A DNA stretch of 23,100 nucleotides from Geodermatophilaceae bacterium (GTDB lineage Bacteria > Actinomycetota > Actinomycetes > Mycobacteriales > Geodermatophilaceae): assembly GCA_013811805.1 (NCBI GenBank), contig JACCUM010000104.1, forward strand, positions 1-23,100. The letters run 5' to 3'. Shown piece by piece: positions 1 through 7,336 of this stretch. Made by a program: the position numbers and the translations under genes. Every line of letters begins with the position of its first letter. The stretch's first letter is position 1. Below the pieces are notes generated by a model. That model saw nothing but the letters and a program-made list of their open reading frames with translations, was not told the DNA's origin and searched no databases.

Positions 1-60
1 CCATCAACCTGTGCTCCGAGTAGCCGATCCGTCCCGAAGAAGAACAAGGAGGTGAACCCC

Positions 61-369
61 GTGAACGGGGCCACCACGACCGACACCGCCGTCTGGTCGA
101 TCACCCTGGATGTTGCCGACCTCGCCCTGGCCGACGACGAACTGCCATGTCGGGTCGAGAACCCCGACCTGTGGTTCGCCGAGACACCGGCCGAACTCGA
201 GATTGCCAAGGACTTCTGCGCCACGTGCCCGGTTCGCCAGGCATGCCTGCGCGGAGCGATGGCTCGCTCCGAGCCATGGGGGGTGTGGGGCGGCGAGATC
301 TTCGAACGAGGTGTCGTCATCGCCCGCAAGCGCCCACGAGGCCGTCCGCGCAAGGAGATTGCTGCATGA
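61..369 (+). CDS. whiB7: WhiB7-type Fe-S transcriptional regulator
   Basis: A Wbl-family protein of about 102 residues that should bind a [4Fe-4S] cluster and act with the primary sigma factor as an activator. The four cluster cysteines are C30, C53, C56 and C62, in the pattern C...CxxC...C. They are followed by the Wbl turn GVWGGE near residue 74 and a C-terminal AT-hook RPRGRPRK near 91-98. The AT-hook and the PDLWFA and EPWGVWGGEIF segments are characteristic of WhiB7, the activator of intrinsic antibiotic resistance in mycobacteria and streptomycetes. I chose GTG 61 because AGGAGG at 47-52 lies 8 bases upstream; a GTG at 52 would overlap that ribosome site. whiB7 genes normally have a long attenuated leader, but only 60 bases of it are in the window. 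The neighbouring AarF-like, ThiF-like, DUF2342 and YlbL genes match the remembered mycobacterial whiB7 locus. Confidence 0.93.
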   Translation: MNGATTTDTAVWSITLDVADLALADDELPCRVENPDLWFAETPAELEIAKDFCATCPVRQACLRGAMARSEPWGVWGGEIFERGVVIARKRPRGRPRKEIAA

Positions 370-425
370 GCTCCCTGTCTGCCCCGAGCGCCACTCAGAC
401 CCGAGATCAGAAAGGAATCCTCGAC

Positions 426-590
426 ATGAACTCCATCGCCAACGACGTGGCCCGAGCCCGCATCCGAGACCTGCGCGCCGACGCGCTGGCCGGATCACGC
501 GCTCGCCGGCTGATCGCCGCCCAGCGCTGGCAGCGTCGCGCCGAGCGCGCCGCACGTCGCGCGCAGATGGCGCGCAACTCCATCTGGTGA
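426..590 (+). CDS. Small arginine/alanine-rich basic protein downstream of whiB7
   Basis: A 54-residue open frame that is almost entirely Arg, Ala, Leu and Gln and is predicted to be one long, strongly basic helix, ending in NSIW. The start at ATG 426 is supported by AAAGGA about 9 bases upstream. An in-frame ATG at 366, overlapping the whiB7 stop as ATGA, would add 20 residues and would be a translationally coupled alternative. It follows whiB7 in the same direction and a strong hairpin closes the unit at 637-682. No family function is known to me. The charge suggests nucleic-acid binding, but that is inference only. Confidence 0.6.
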   Translation: MNSIANDVARARIRDLRADALAGSRARRLIAAQRWQRRAERAARRAQMARNSIW

Positions 591-636
591 CCGGACAGCG
601 TGAGCGTGAGTCAGTGCGCTCTCCGATCACCGAGTC

Positions 637-682
637 CGAGCCCTCGCCCTACATCTCAACGAAGATGTACGGCGGGGGCTCG
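637..682 (+). terminator. 20-bp hairpin, likely terminator of the whiB7 unit
   Basis: The arms at 637-656 and 663-682 pair over 20 positions with one mismatch and one G-U pair, around a 6-base loop. Only a short T-containing tail follows (gtcatgttctag). It lies between the plus-strand whiB7 unit and the 3' end of the minus-strand transporter remnant, so it could stop transcription from either side. Confidence 0.6.
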
Positions 683-720
683 GTCATGTTCTAGCCCGAC
701 CCCGAGCTCGGCGCCAGCTG

Positions 721-1396
721 TCAGAGCCAGCCGGGTACGACGACGAGGGCCCAGACCAGAAGCGGCCCGACAGCGACCACGATGGCGCTGTAGCCGAGGA
801 TCTGCCGGTAGAAGGTCCCCTCGGAAATCGTGTCCGGACGGTTGGCGACCATCAGCGCACCGTTCGTCGAGAACGGGCTGACATCGACGATGTCGAGGAG
901 ACGGCCAACGCGGCCACCAGGGCAACCGCACTCACGTCGCCTGCCACGATGAGCGGGATTGCGATCGGGATGATGATCGGGAGCAGCGCTGTCGAGCAGG
1001 CGAGGGCCGAGACCACGCCACCGACGTAGCACAGGACCAACGCTCCGAGCGCCGCTGAGCCCAGGCCGGCCGCCCAGCCGCCGACGTAATCGGGTACGCC
1101 GGTGGCCTCCAGGATCGAGGCGAACGTATTGACACCGGCCACGAGTAAGACTGTGGCCCAGGCGATCTGAGAGACGGCCCCTTCTGCGCCGTGGGGGACA
1201 AGGCGGTCAGCACCACGGCCGCGGTGATTGCGGAGAAGCCGATGTTGCGGTCGAAGACAAGCGCCACCACGGCCACGATCAGGAACGCGACAAGGGTGAC
1301 GACCTGATCGACAGAGACCTTTCCGGCCGTGGACGTCTCCGCGGTGGCGGTGATGATTGCGGATCGCGAGGATGGGTTCGCCCCGGTGCCGGACAC
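721..1396 (-). pseudogene. C-terminal half of a MatC/SLC13-like dicarboxylate transporter, frameshifted
   Basis: Three minus-strand reading frames join into one protein resembling the second half of MatC-type (SLC13-like) dicarboxylate carriers. The first frame (GTG at 1396 to about 1181) gives a linker and a membrane segment VTLVAFLIVAVVALVFD. The second (about 1178 to 890) gives further membrane segments including VGGVVSALACSTALLPIIIP. The third ends with the signature DVSPFSTNGALMVAN, a last membrane helix and stop at 721. One base is missing in the C-run at 1178-1181 and another near 885-890. Restoring both gives a continuous protein of about 225 residues, against about 450 for the family. 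The N-terminal half is absent and a stop lies just upstream, near 1479. The missing half argues for real decay; the two single-base gaps alone could also be sequencing errors. Confidence 0.75.
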
Positions 1397-1484
1397 CGGA
1401 TCGCCTGAGGCGTGCGGTGTGTGAGGCTGGAGTCCGCGTCCAGCTCCACAGGAGGGGCGCCTGGATCCAGAGGGGTGTTAGCGC

Positions 1485-1955
1485 GTGGCTCGTTCAGAGG
1501 ACATCAGCTTCGACCCGCCAATCTCCGGCGGGATCGTGGCCGGGCACGACGGCTCGGCGGCGGCCCACGAGGCCATGCGATGGGCGGTCCAGCAGGGCCG
1601 GCTAGGTGGGCAGGTCGTGCACGTGGTCCGCGCCTGGGTGCTGTCGGGAGTGATCCGGGACATGGGCGGCGGGCTGTCGGCAGGCGTCCCCAGCTTCGAC
1701 GAGGCCGGGGCATGGGTCGAGGATCAGCTGCACCGGGCCCTGGCCACCTGCGAACCAGAAGGCGTGCAGGTGCACACCCACGTCATCCACGAGGCATCCA
1801 CCGACGTGATCCTCACCGCCGCGGCCACCGCCGACCTGGTCGTCCTGGGCAACCGAGGGCGAGGTGGCTTCGCTGGCGCGATCATCGGCTCGGTCGCCGA
1901 GAACGTCGTACGGCATGCGCCGTGCACCGTAGTTGTTGTCCGCAAGAAGATCTGA
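1485..1955 (+). CDS. Universal stress protein, UspA family, ATP-binding type
   Basis: A 156-residue single-domain Usp protein. The N-terminal strand and turn GGIVAGHDGS at 15-24 carries the conserved Asp (D22). The C-terminal motif G122-x2-G125-x9-G135-S136 matches the ATP-binding signature G-2x-G-9x-G-(S/T). Such proteins bind ATP in the cytosol and are linked to dormancy, hypoxia and redox stress; the exact role is rarely known. GTG 1485 is preceded by AGAGGGG about 10 bases upstream. It is divergent from the MatC-like remnant and its stop is only 4 bases from the stop of the convergent AarF-like gene. Confidence 0.9.
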   Translation: MARSEDISFDPPISGGIVAGHDGSAAAHEAMRWAVQQGRLGGQVVHVVRAWVLSGVIRDMGGGLSAGVPSFDEAGAWVEDQLHRALATCEPEGVQVHTHVIHEASTDVILTAAATADLVVLGNRGRGGFAGAIIGSVAENVVRHAPCTVVVVRKKI

Positions 1956-1959
1956 GCGA

Positions 1960-3291
1960 TCAGCCGCCGAAGCCGGGCATCCAACGCTCCAGGATCTGCC
2001 GGAAGTTGCCCTCGGCGCCGAGTTGGGACAAGACGCCGATCGAGCCGATCGTCACCCGATGGATCATCAGATAGGCGGGCGGAAGGTTGAGCTGACGGGC
2101 GAGCTTGTTGGCCTCTGATCGCGGGTCGGCGATCCTGGCCGCTTCCCGGCGCATCCAGTCGCGACTGAAGCGGAAGTGGTCGTCGGCGATCGGGGCCAGG
2201 ATCGGCTGCAGGTAGTCCAGGGTGGCCTGGGCGTCCACGCTGATGTTCGGCCGGACGAACCCCTCCTTGCGCAACTCGGCGAGGACCGCGTCCGCCTGTC
2301 CGTCCAGGGCCAATCGGGCCATCCGCCCGATCGGTTCGGGGTGACCTTCGGGCAATCGCGCCACGGCACCGAAGTCGATGACCCCGAGCCGGCCGTCAGC
2401 CATGAGCCGGAAGTTGCCCGGGTGCGGATCGGAGTGCAGGAGCCGGGCCCGCTCCGGTCCGGAGAAGTGCAGCGTGGCCAACAGCAGCCCGGCCTGGTTT
2501 CGCTGCTCCTGCGTACCGCTGTCGATGATTGTCGACAGCGGCAGGCCATCGATCCACTCCGAGACGATCACCTTGGGCGCGCTGGCTACGACCCGCGGTA
2601 CGTGGATCTCCCGGTCGCCGGCGTAGGCCGCAGCAAAGGTGCGCTGCGCGTTGGCTTCCAGGGCGTAGTCCAGCTCCTCCGAGACCCGGTCCCTGATCTC
2701 GGCGATCAGCGGCTTGACGTCCATGCCGGGCGCCAACATCCCGAACAGCCGGGCAAAGCGCGCCAGCTGGTTGAGGTCAGCCATCAAGGCCGGCCCGGCG
2801 CCTGGGTACTGCACTTTGATGGCGACCGAGCGCCCGTCACGCCACGTTCCACGGTGGACCTGGCCGATGCTGGCGGCGGCGGCGGCGTGGTCGTCGAAGT
2901 TCAGGAAGCGCTCACGCCAGCGACTGCCGAGCTGCTGGGCGAGGACGGCGTGCACCGTTCTGACCGGCATCGGCGGCGCGGCCTCCTGCAGCTTTGTCAA
3001 CGCAGCGCGGTACGGCGCGGCCACCTCCTCGGGGAACGCGGCCTCGAACACCGACATCGCCTGGCCGAACTTCATCGCCCCGCCCTTGAGCTGACCTAGG
3101 ACGGCGAAGATCTGCTCGGCGGTCTGCTGCTGCAACTCCAGCGTCACCTCTTCGGCGGACCGGCCCGAGAGTCGCTTGCCCAGTCCGAGTGTGGCCCGGC
3201 CCGCGGCATTGATCGGCAGCGATGCGAGCCGAGCTGTACGGGACGCGCTCCGGCGCGGAATGGGGCCTGAGTCGTGGCTCACCGGTGCCAT
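1960..3291 (-). CDS. AarF/ABC1/UbiB-family atypical kinase
   Basis: A 443-residue member of the ABC1 (ADCK/UbiB) protein-kinase-like family. Visible elements are the KxGQ motif K74-F-G-Q77, the alanine-rich loop at 137-144 ending SIGQ, the ATP lysine K159 in VAIKVQYPG, EELDY near 205-209, the catalytic loop HSDPHPGN at 286-293 and the metal-binding DFG at 306-308. Family members are ATPases or kinases tied to isoprenoid quinone or lipid metabolism. No C-terminal membrane helix is evident, unlike UbiB. ATG 3291 has AGGAG about 7 bases upstream. It lies 70 bases downstream of the ThiF-like gene on the same strand, probably co-transcribed. The remembered orthologous position is Rv3197 next to whiB7, so a link to the WhiB7 response is plausible but inferred. 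Confidence 0.9.
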   Translation of the reverse strand: MAPVSHDSGPIPRRSASRTARLASLPINAAGRATLGLGKRLSGRSAEEVTLELQQQTAEQIFAVLGQLKGGAMKFGQAMSVFEAAFPEEVAAPYRAALTKLQEAAPPMPVRTVHAVLAQQLGSRWRERFLNFDDHAAAAASIGQVHRGTWRDGRSVAIKVQYPGAGPALMADLNQLARFARLFGMLAPGMDVKPLIAEIRDRVSEELDYALEANAQRTFAAAYAGDREIHVPRVVASAPKVIVSEWIDGLPLSTIIDSGTQEQRNQAGLLLATLHFSGPERARLLHSDPHPGNFRLMADGRLGVIDFGAVARLPEGHPEPIGRMARLALDGQADAVLAELRKEGFVRPNISVDAQATLDYLQPILAPIADDHFRFSRDWMRREAARIADPRSEANKLARQLNLPPAYLMIHRVTIGSIGVLSQLGAEGNFRQILERWMPGFGG

Positions 3292-3361
3292 TCTCCACTC
3301 CTGGCCAACAACGTGGCGCTCAGCCGGGCAGCGGCAGCGCCGCGCGGAGCGACGGAGAGGC

Positions 3362-4435
3362 TCAGCCGGCGGCTCGGATCGGCTCGGCTACGGGTTCGAC
3401 GCAACCACAGTCCGCGTGGGCCGGCCACGTACGCCGATGCAGCTGCCAGTCCGGCGGGCACAGCTCGAGGGTGGCTTCGACCACCTCGGGTACGCCGATG
3501 CCGTCCAGGTGATCCAAGATCTGTGCTGCAGCCAGAGCCGCGGCGAGGCTCGCCAGCACGCTGGTCGGTTCGTGCATCGCCCGGTTCGGAGCCGCCACCA
3601 GCTGGGCCGCCACGGCCGGCCACCGCGGGTCGCGATCGGTGCGATGCAGTTCCGCGCAGCGCAGACAGCTGGTCCTGCCGGGCAGCACGAGGGGACCGAT
3701 CACCACCGTCCCCTGGCATACGGCGACTGCCAGATGGGCGGTTCGCTCATTCATTCCGCGCGCCTGCAGTGGATCATGGACGGTCCAGGGTTGGCACAGG
3801 ACGACCAGGTCGGCCTCGTGTGGTGCGGCCTGGGTCAGCGCCTGCTCCAACGCAGAGATCCGGCGGATCGCACGTTGCGCGGCGGTGACGCGTGGCTCGC
3901 CTTCGTCGTCAAGGCTGAGACCACCCACGCCGGCATCGCAGCGTCGTACGGGCTGGGCGTCGAGGAAGCTGAGTCGCCCGACACCACTGGCCGCGAGCAG
4001 GGCCCCCAAGGGCACTCCGATCCGATTGGCGCCGTCGATGACGATGTGCTGTCGGCCACGTGCGGTCAGTGCCTGGCTGCCATGCAGTGGCGAGGTCAGG
4101 GCAGCGGTCAGATTCACCAACTCGGGCAACAACTGCCCGGTGTCCCCGAGGTCGTCGACGTCGACCGGGGCCGACAGCAGAACGCCGCTTTGGCGCAGCC
4201 CGGACAGGATGCCGACTGCGTTCGCGACATCGAGGCCAGCGGCGGCGGCGGCGGCGAGGGTCTCGGCTTCGCTTCGGCTGCCGTCCAGCCCGACCAGCCA
4301 GCTCGCGGCGCCAGCGTCCACACCCGAGACGACTGCGCCGCCCGCGGGATCTATCCCGATCTGGAGAGTTTCCGGGTCACGCCACAGTTTTGGCAGCCAC
4401 GGCTTGATCGTCGGTCGGGGATGAGAGGCCACCAC
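3362..4435 (-). CDS. Degenerate ThiF/cyclodehydratase-like protein (E1-like fold, zinc cysteines)
   Basis: A 357-residue protein resembling the ThiF/E1-like half of TOMM cyclodehydratases. After an N-terminal winged-helix-like leader-binding region (about 1-120) comes a Rossmann segment IVIDGANRIGVPLGALLAAS at 131-150. The usual glycine-rich GxGxxG loop is eroded there. C257-x-x-C260 and C343-x-C345 could form a structural zinc site as in E1 proteins. No adenylation-type catalytic cysteine or arginine is obvious. No precursor peptide or YcaO gene is present, so classical azoline formation is not supported. The first GTG at 4435 was used; GTG 4432 is equally possible and neither has a clear ribosome site. 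It sits between DUF5679 and the AarF-like kinase on the same strand. Confidence 0.72.
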   Translation of the reverse strand: MVASHPRPTIKPWLPKLWRDPETLQIGIDPAGGAVVSGVDAGAASWLVGLDGSRSEAETLAAAAAAGLDVANAVGILSGLRQSGVLLSAPVDVDDLGDTGQLLPELVNLTAALTSPLHGSQALTARGRQHIVIDGANRIGVPLGALLAASGVGRLSFLDAQPVRRCDAGVGGLSLDDEGEPRVTAAQRAIRRISALEQALTQAAPHEADLVVLCQPWTVHDPLQARGMNERTAHLAVAVCQGTVVIGPLVLPGRTSCLRCAELHRTDRDPRWPAVAAQLVAAPNRAMHEPTSVLASLAAALAAAQILDHLDGIGVPEVVEATLELCPPDWQLHRRTWPAHADCGCVEPVAEPIRAAG

Positions 4436-4484
4436 GCCAGCCTGGCAAAGCCGGGCAACGTCGTGCGCCGGTCATCCACAGGCG

Positions 4485-4520
4485 ACGGCGACCTTCTCGA
4501 CGACTCGAGAAGGTCGCCGT
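4485..4520 (-). terminator. Perfect 16-bp hairpin between the DUF5679 and ThiF-like genes
   Basis: The arms at 4485-4500 and 4505-4520 are exact reverse complements around a 4-base loop. It lies just after the stop of the minus-strand DUF5679 gene and before the ThiF-like start. There is no T-tract, as is common in high-GC actinobacteria. It probably ends or attenuates the DUF5679 transcript, implying a separate promoter or read-through for the ThiF-AarF pair. Confidence 0.65.
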
Positions 4521-4548
4521 TACCGGCGGCATCGGTCGGCCGAGTTGC

Positions 4549-4701
4549 TCAGGCCTTACCGAGAATGCGGTTCATCTTGGTGCCACACACCGGACAGATG
4601 CCCTTGGCCATCCGCCGCCCCGATTCGCTCACGCTGACTTCACCATCGAAGTCGCGCTTCTCCTTGCACTTAACGCAGTAGCCGTTATAGGTCTCGGCCA
4701 C
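4549..4701 (-). CDS. DUF5679 small zinc-ribbon protein
   Basis: A 50-residue protein with two CxxC knuckles: YCVKC at residues 8-12 and CPVC at 36-39, consistent with one bound zinc. Between and after them are basic stretches (KEKR, GRRMAKG) and the C-terminus NRILGK. This matches the small actinobacterial DUF5679 family, whose function is unknown. GTG 4701 was chosen because GGGAGG lies about 6 bases upstream; the open frame extends further 5' but that part looks non-coding. It is divergent from the crotonase gene, with 190 bases between them and no clear promoter in that gap. Confidence 0.85.
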   Translation of the reverse strand: MAETYNGYCVKCKEKRDFDGEVSVSESGRRMAKGICPVCGTKMNRILGKA

Positions 4702-4891
4702 GGTTCCTCCCTGCTGTCGGCAGTCCCGTACCCCACTGCGGCTTGCGCAGCTTGGGCACTCTGTCGCGGGACACGGTACTCGCCGCGGCGCGGGCATCCG
4801 CTGGGCGCACGCTGCGCAGGGCGGCGCGTCGCCTCGGGGGTTAGCCTGCGATGACCGCCAGCTTGCCGGCCCGCTGCTTTCCGGAGGTCTC

Positions 4892-5722
4892 ATGCCCGAC
4901 GCCCAGATCGATGCTCCGGACACTGTTCCCTCTGGTGACGACGCGCTTGTGATCGAGCGGCTCGATCACGGGGTCGTGCTGCTGCGGCTGAATCTTCCGG
5001 ATCGGCGCAACGCCATGACCGACGAACTCACCGAAGCGTGGCAGGCCGCGATCGGGCAGCTACGTACCCATCCTGACCTGCGCGTGGTCGTCGTGACCGG
5101 CGAGGGCAAGGCCTTCTCCGCCGGCGGTGAGCTGGCTTGGCTGGAGAAGTCCGCAACGATGACTCCGGATCAACTGCGCACCCGGATGCTGAGCTTCTAT
5201 CGGGCGTGGCTGGGGATCCGTACCTTGGACGTTCCGTCCATCGCGGCGCTCAATGGCGCGGCGGTCGGAGCTGGCCTGGCGATGGCTTTGGCCTGCGACT
5301 TGCGTTATGCCACACCTGAAGCCGGGTTATCAATGCCATTCACCTCACTGGGCATTCACCCGGGAATGGCCTCGACGTTCCTGTTGCCGGAGGTCGTGGG
5401 TCTCGGGGTTGCGCGTGAGATGCTCCTCACCGGGCGGGTGCTCCGCGGCGCCGACGCGCTGGCTGTCGGGTTGGTCAATCAGATCTTCCCCGCCGACACT
5501 TTGCTGGCCAAGGTGTTGGACATCGCTTCCACCATTGCCACCCGTGCTCCGATCGCAACCCGGCTGACCAGACAGGCGCTGACCGACGGCGGTCACCTGA
5601 GCTTCGAGGCAGCGCTGAAGTGGGAGGCGATCGCCCAGCCACTGACCATGGCAACCGAGGATCTGGTCGAGGGCATTGCGGCCGCCAAGCAGCGGCGCAG
5701 TCCGCGCTTCACCGGCCGCTGA
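4892..5722 (+). CDS. Enoyl-CoA hydratase/isomerase (crotonase) family protein, atypical active site
   Basis: A 276-residue crotonase-fold protein. The oxyanion-hole strand FSAGGELAWL is at 75-84, the second NGAAVGAGLAMALACDLRYA at 121-140, and the C-terminal helices end FTGR. Aligned by eye to rat mitochondrial enoyl-CoA hydratase, the positions of the two catalytic glutamates (E144 and E164) are A130 and F150. Ordinary hydration is therefore unlikely with these residues, although CoA binding looks intact. ATG 4892 has GGAGG about 6 bases upstream. It stands alone between minus-strand genes. Possible roles include isomerase, lyase or thioester hydrolase chemistry with other residues, or a non-catalytic role; the substrate cannot be told from sequence. 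Confidence 0.88.
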   Translation: MPDAQIDAPDTVPSGDDALVIERLDHGVVLLRLNLPDRRNAMTDELTEAWQAAIGQLRTHPDLRVVVVTGEGKAFSAGGELAWLEKSATMTPDQLRTRMLSFYRAWLGIRTLDVPSIAALNGAAVGAGLAMALACDLRYATPEAGLSMPFTSLGIHPGMASTFLLPEVVGLGVAREMLLTGRVLRGADALAVGLVNQIFPADTLLAKVLDIASTIATRAPIATRLTRQALTDGGHLSFEAALKWEAIAQPLTMATEDLVEGIAAAKQRRSPRFTGR

Positions 5723-5761
5723 GCACAGAATCCCCCGGTTCGACCATCGAAACCCGTGTGC
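5723..5761 (+). terminator. Weak stem-loop directly after the crotonase stop
   Basis: An inner stem 5737-5743/5747-5754 (one bulged base) sits inside an outer 5-bp stem 5723-5727/5757-5761. It begins at the base after the stop codon. The interrupted stem and lack of a T-tract make it a modest terminator candidate. Confidence 0.35.
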
Positions 5762-5800
5762 CGGCGCCCCAGGGTCAAGGGCCGCCGGGGTCAAGGACAG

Positions 5801-5864
5801 TTATGCACGCCTGTGGACAGGGTTGTGGATTGGCTGGGGACGCACCCACCTTCGCTGTGGACGG
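5801..5864. promoter_or_regulatory. Cluster of four DnaA-box-like 9-mers
   Basis: In the 178-base gap between two convergent genes lie TTATGCACG (5801-5809), TGTGGACAG (5812-5820), TGTGGATTG (5824-5832) and TGTGGACGG (5856-5864). Each resembles TTATCCACA or the actinobacterial TTGTCCACA box on one strand or the other, mostly with one or two differences. A DnaA-titrating or replication-linked site is possible. No dnaA, dnaN or AT-rich unwinding region is nearby, so this is not presented as an origin. Confidence 0.35.
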
Positions 5865-5900
5865 ATGGGGGATTCCGGCTGGGCACGCCGGTGCCCGGGG

Positions 5901-7238
5901 TCAGGCGGACTTGCCGTCGGAGGGATCGTCGCGCTCGGGATCGGTGGGTGCCGGACCGGCCTCGTCCAGGGCTGCGACCGACCACTCCGTGGCAGGGCCA
6001 GCACCGTGACCGCGGGCGAAGGCCTCCGGGTCGTCGAGGTCCTCGGCACTGGGCAGCAGATCCGGGTGATTCCACAGCCGGTCACGGCCCTCGATGCCGT
6101 GCTCCTTGTGCAGCGCCGCCCACAGCGTTGCCGCATCGCGCAACCGCCGGGGACGCAACTCCAGCCCGACCAGGGTGGCGAAGGTCTGTTCGGCCGGTCC
6201 GCCGCTGGCCCGGCGTCGCCGGATCGTCTCGGTCAGCTTGACTGCCCCGGGCAGCCGCTCCGCGCAGGCCTGGTACACCACCGCGTCCACCCAGCCCTCG
6301 GTCAGGGCGAGCAGGGTCTCCAGCCGCGCCAGGGCGCGCTGCTGCTCAGGACTCTCCTGGGGGGTGAACATGCCCGACTGCAGGGCCGCCTGGAGACTTT
6401 CTGGATTGGTCGGGTCGACCGAGCCCATCGCCTCCTCCATCTTCGAACGCATCGCGTCCACATCGACAGTGATCCCGCGGGCATAGGACTCGACGGCGTC
6501 CAGCAGCCGCTGGCGCAGCCACGAAACATGCCCGAACAGCCGCTGATGAGCTGCCTCCCGCAGCGCAAGGAAGAGCCGGATCTCGTCTTCAGGAAGCCCG
6601 AGGCCGGTGCCGAACTCGGTGACGTTCTGTGGGAGCAGTACGGCCGTGCCGGGTGGGGCCAGCGGAAGCCCGACATCGGTACCGGTCAAGACTTCACTGG
6701 ACAGGCTGGCCATCGCCTGACCTACCTGCGCGCCGAACATCATCCCGCCCAACGCCTTGAGCATTCCACCCATCTGGCCTGCTGCCTGCGCCGCCTCGGG
6801 CGGGATCACGGCGGTCATCGTGGAGGCGATCTGTGCGGCCACCGGATCGCAGAGGTTGGACCACACCGGCAGGGTCTTCTCGATCCATTCCACCCGCGAC
6901 CAGGCGGTGGCGGTGGTGATGCCGGAGGGCAGTTCGGTCACTTCCCCGAGCCAGAGGTCGGCCAGGTCCAGCGCGGCGCGTACGGCCTGGCGCTCGTCGT
7001 CGCTGACGGGTCGATGTCCCCCTGCCACTGCGCCGATCGCCCCTTGGCGGGCAAGGTCCCAGTTGACCGGGCCGCCGCTGTAGGTGAAGAGCTTCTGTAG
7101 TTCGGCGAAGAGCGGAATCTTGCCCATCAGGTCCTCGGGCCCGCCACCGCCACTGCCGCCGGGGGGGCCGCCACCGGGTTCGCGACGCTCGGGCTCACGC
7201 CCGCTTGCTCCGAAACCGAACGGGAGATCACTGCTCAT
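5901..7238 (-). CDS. DUF2342 family zincin-like putative metalloprotease/hydrolase
   Basis: A 445-residue protein of the actinobacterial DUF2342/'zinc-dependent metalloprotease' family (also described as a putative hydrolase related to an F420-associated family). After a Gly/Pro-rich N-terminus (20-35) comes the conserved helical core. A glycine- and methionine-rich stretch lies near 155-173, and LREAAHQRLFGH spans about 226-237. The region equivalent to HExxH reads REAAH, so the first metal ligand is Arg (R227), while H231 and H237 remain; proteolysis is therefore unproven. The C-terminus is acidic. ATG 7238 was preferred over an upstream TTG at 7250 because the conserved sequence begins there, though the ribosome site is weak. 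It is divergent from the YlbL gene 98 bases away, the arrangement remembered at Rv3194c/Rv3195. Confidence 0.85.
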   Translation of the reverse strand: MSSDLPFGFGASGREPERREPGGGPPGGSGGGGPEDLMGKIPLFAELQKLFTYSGGPVNWDLARQGAIGAVAGGHRPVSDDERQAVRAALDLADLWLGEVTELPSGITTATAWSRVEWIEKTLPVWSNLCDPVAAQIASTMTAVIPPEAAQAAGQMGGMLKALGGMMFGAQVGQAMASLSSEVLTGTDVGLPLAPPGTAVLLPQNVTEFGTGLGLPEDEIRLFLALREAAHQRLFGHVSWLRQRLLDAVESYARGITVDVDAMRSKMEEAMGSVDPTNPESLQAALQSGMFTPQESPEQQRALARLETLLALTEGWVDAVVYQACAERLPGAVKLTETIRRRRASGGPAEQTFATLVGLELRPRRLRDAATLWAALHKEHGIEGRDRLWNHPDLLPSAEDLDDPEAFARGHGAGPATEWSVAALDEAGPAPTDPERDDPSDGKSA

Positions 7239-7336
7239 ATCACGATCCAACGCGATGTCCTGGCCAGTCGTTCCGCGATGTCGTCACCTACGCTCGGACG
7301 GGTGAGGCGAGAGCGAGTCAGCATTGCGGGCGAGCC

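Noticed and set aside
3362..4435. Azole/thiopeptide (TOMM) biosynthetic cluster
   Set aside because: No YcaO, dehydrogenase or precursor peptide gene is present, and the nucleotide loop is degenerate.
4472..4480. Single DnaA box TCATCCACA
   Set aside because: It is one isolated 8-of-9 match beside a terminator hairpin, which is not meaningful on its own.
3176..4681. A 501-codon plus-strand open frame
   Set aside because: It lies antisense to the AarF-like, ThiF-like and DUF5679 genes and has no family-like motifs; long antisense frames are expected at this GC content.
5723..5900. Chromosomal origin of replication
   Set aside because: There are DnaA-like words, but no dnaA, dnaN or parAB genes and no AT-rich region nearby.
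5676..7100. A 474-codon plus-strand open frame
   Set aside because: It is antisense to the DUF2342 gene, is rich in Gln, Arg, Gly and His, and shows no recognisable domain.
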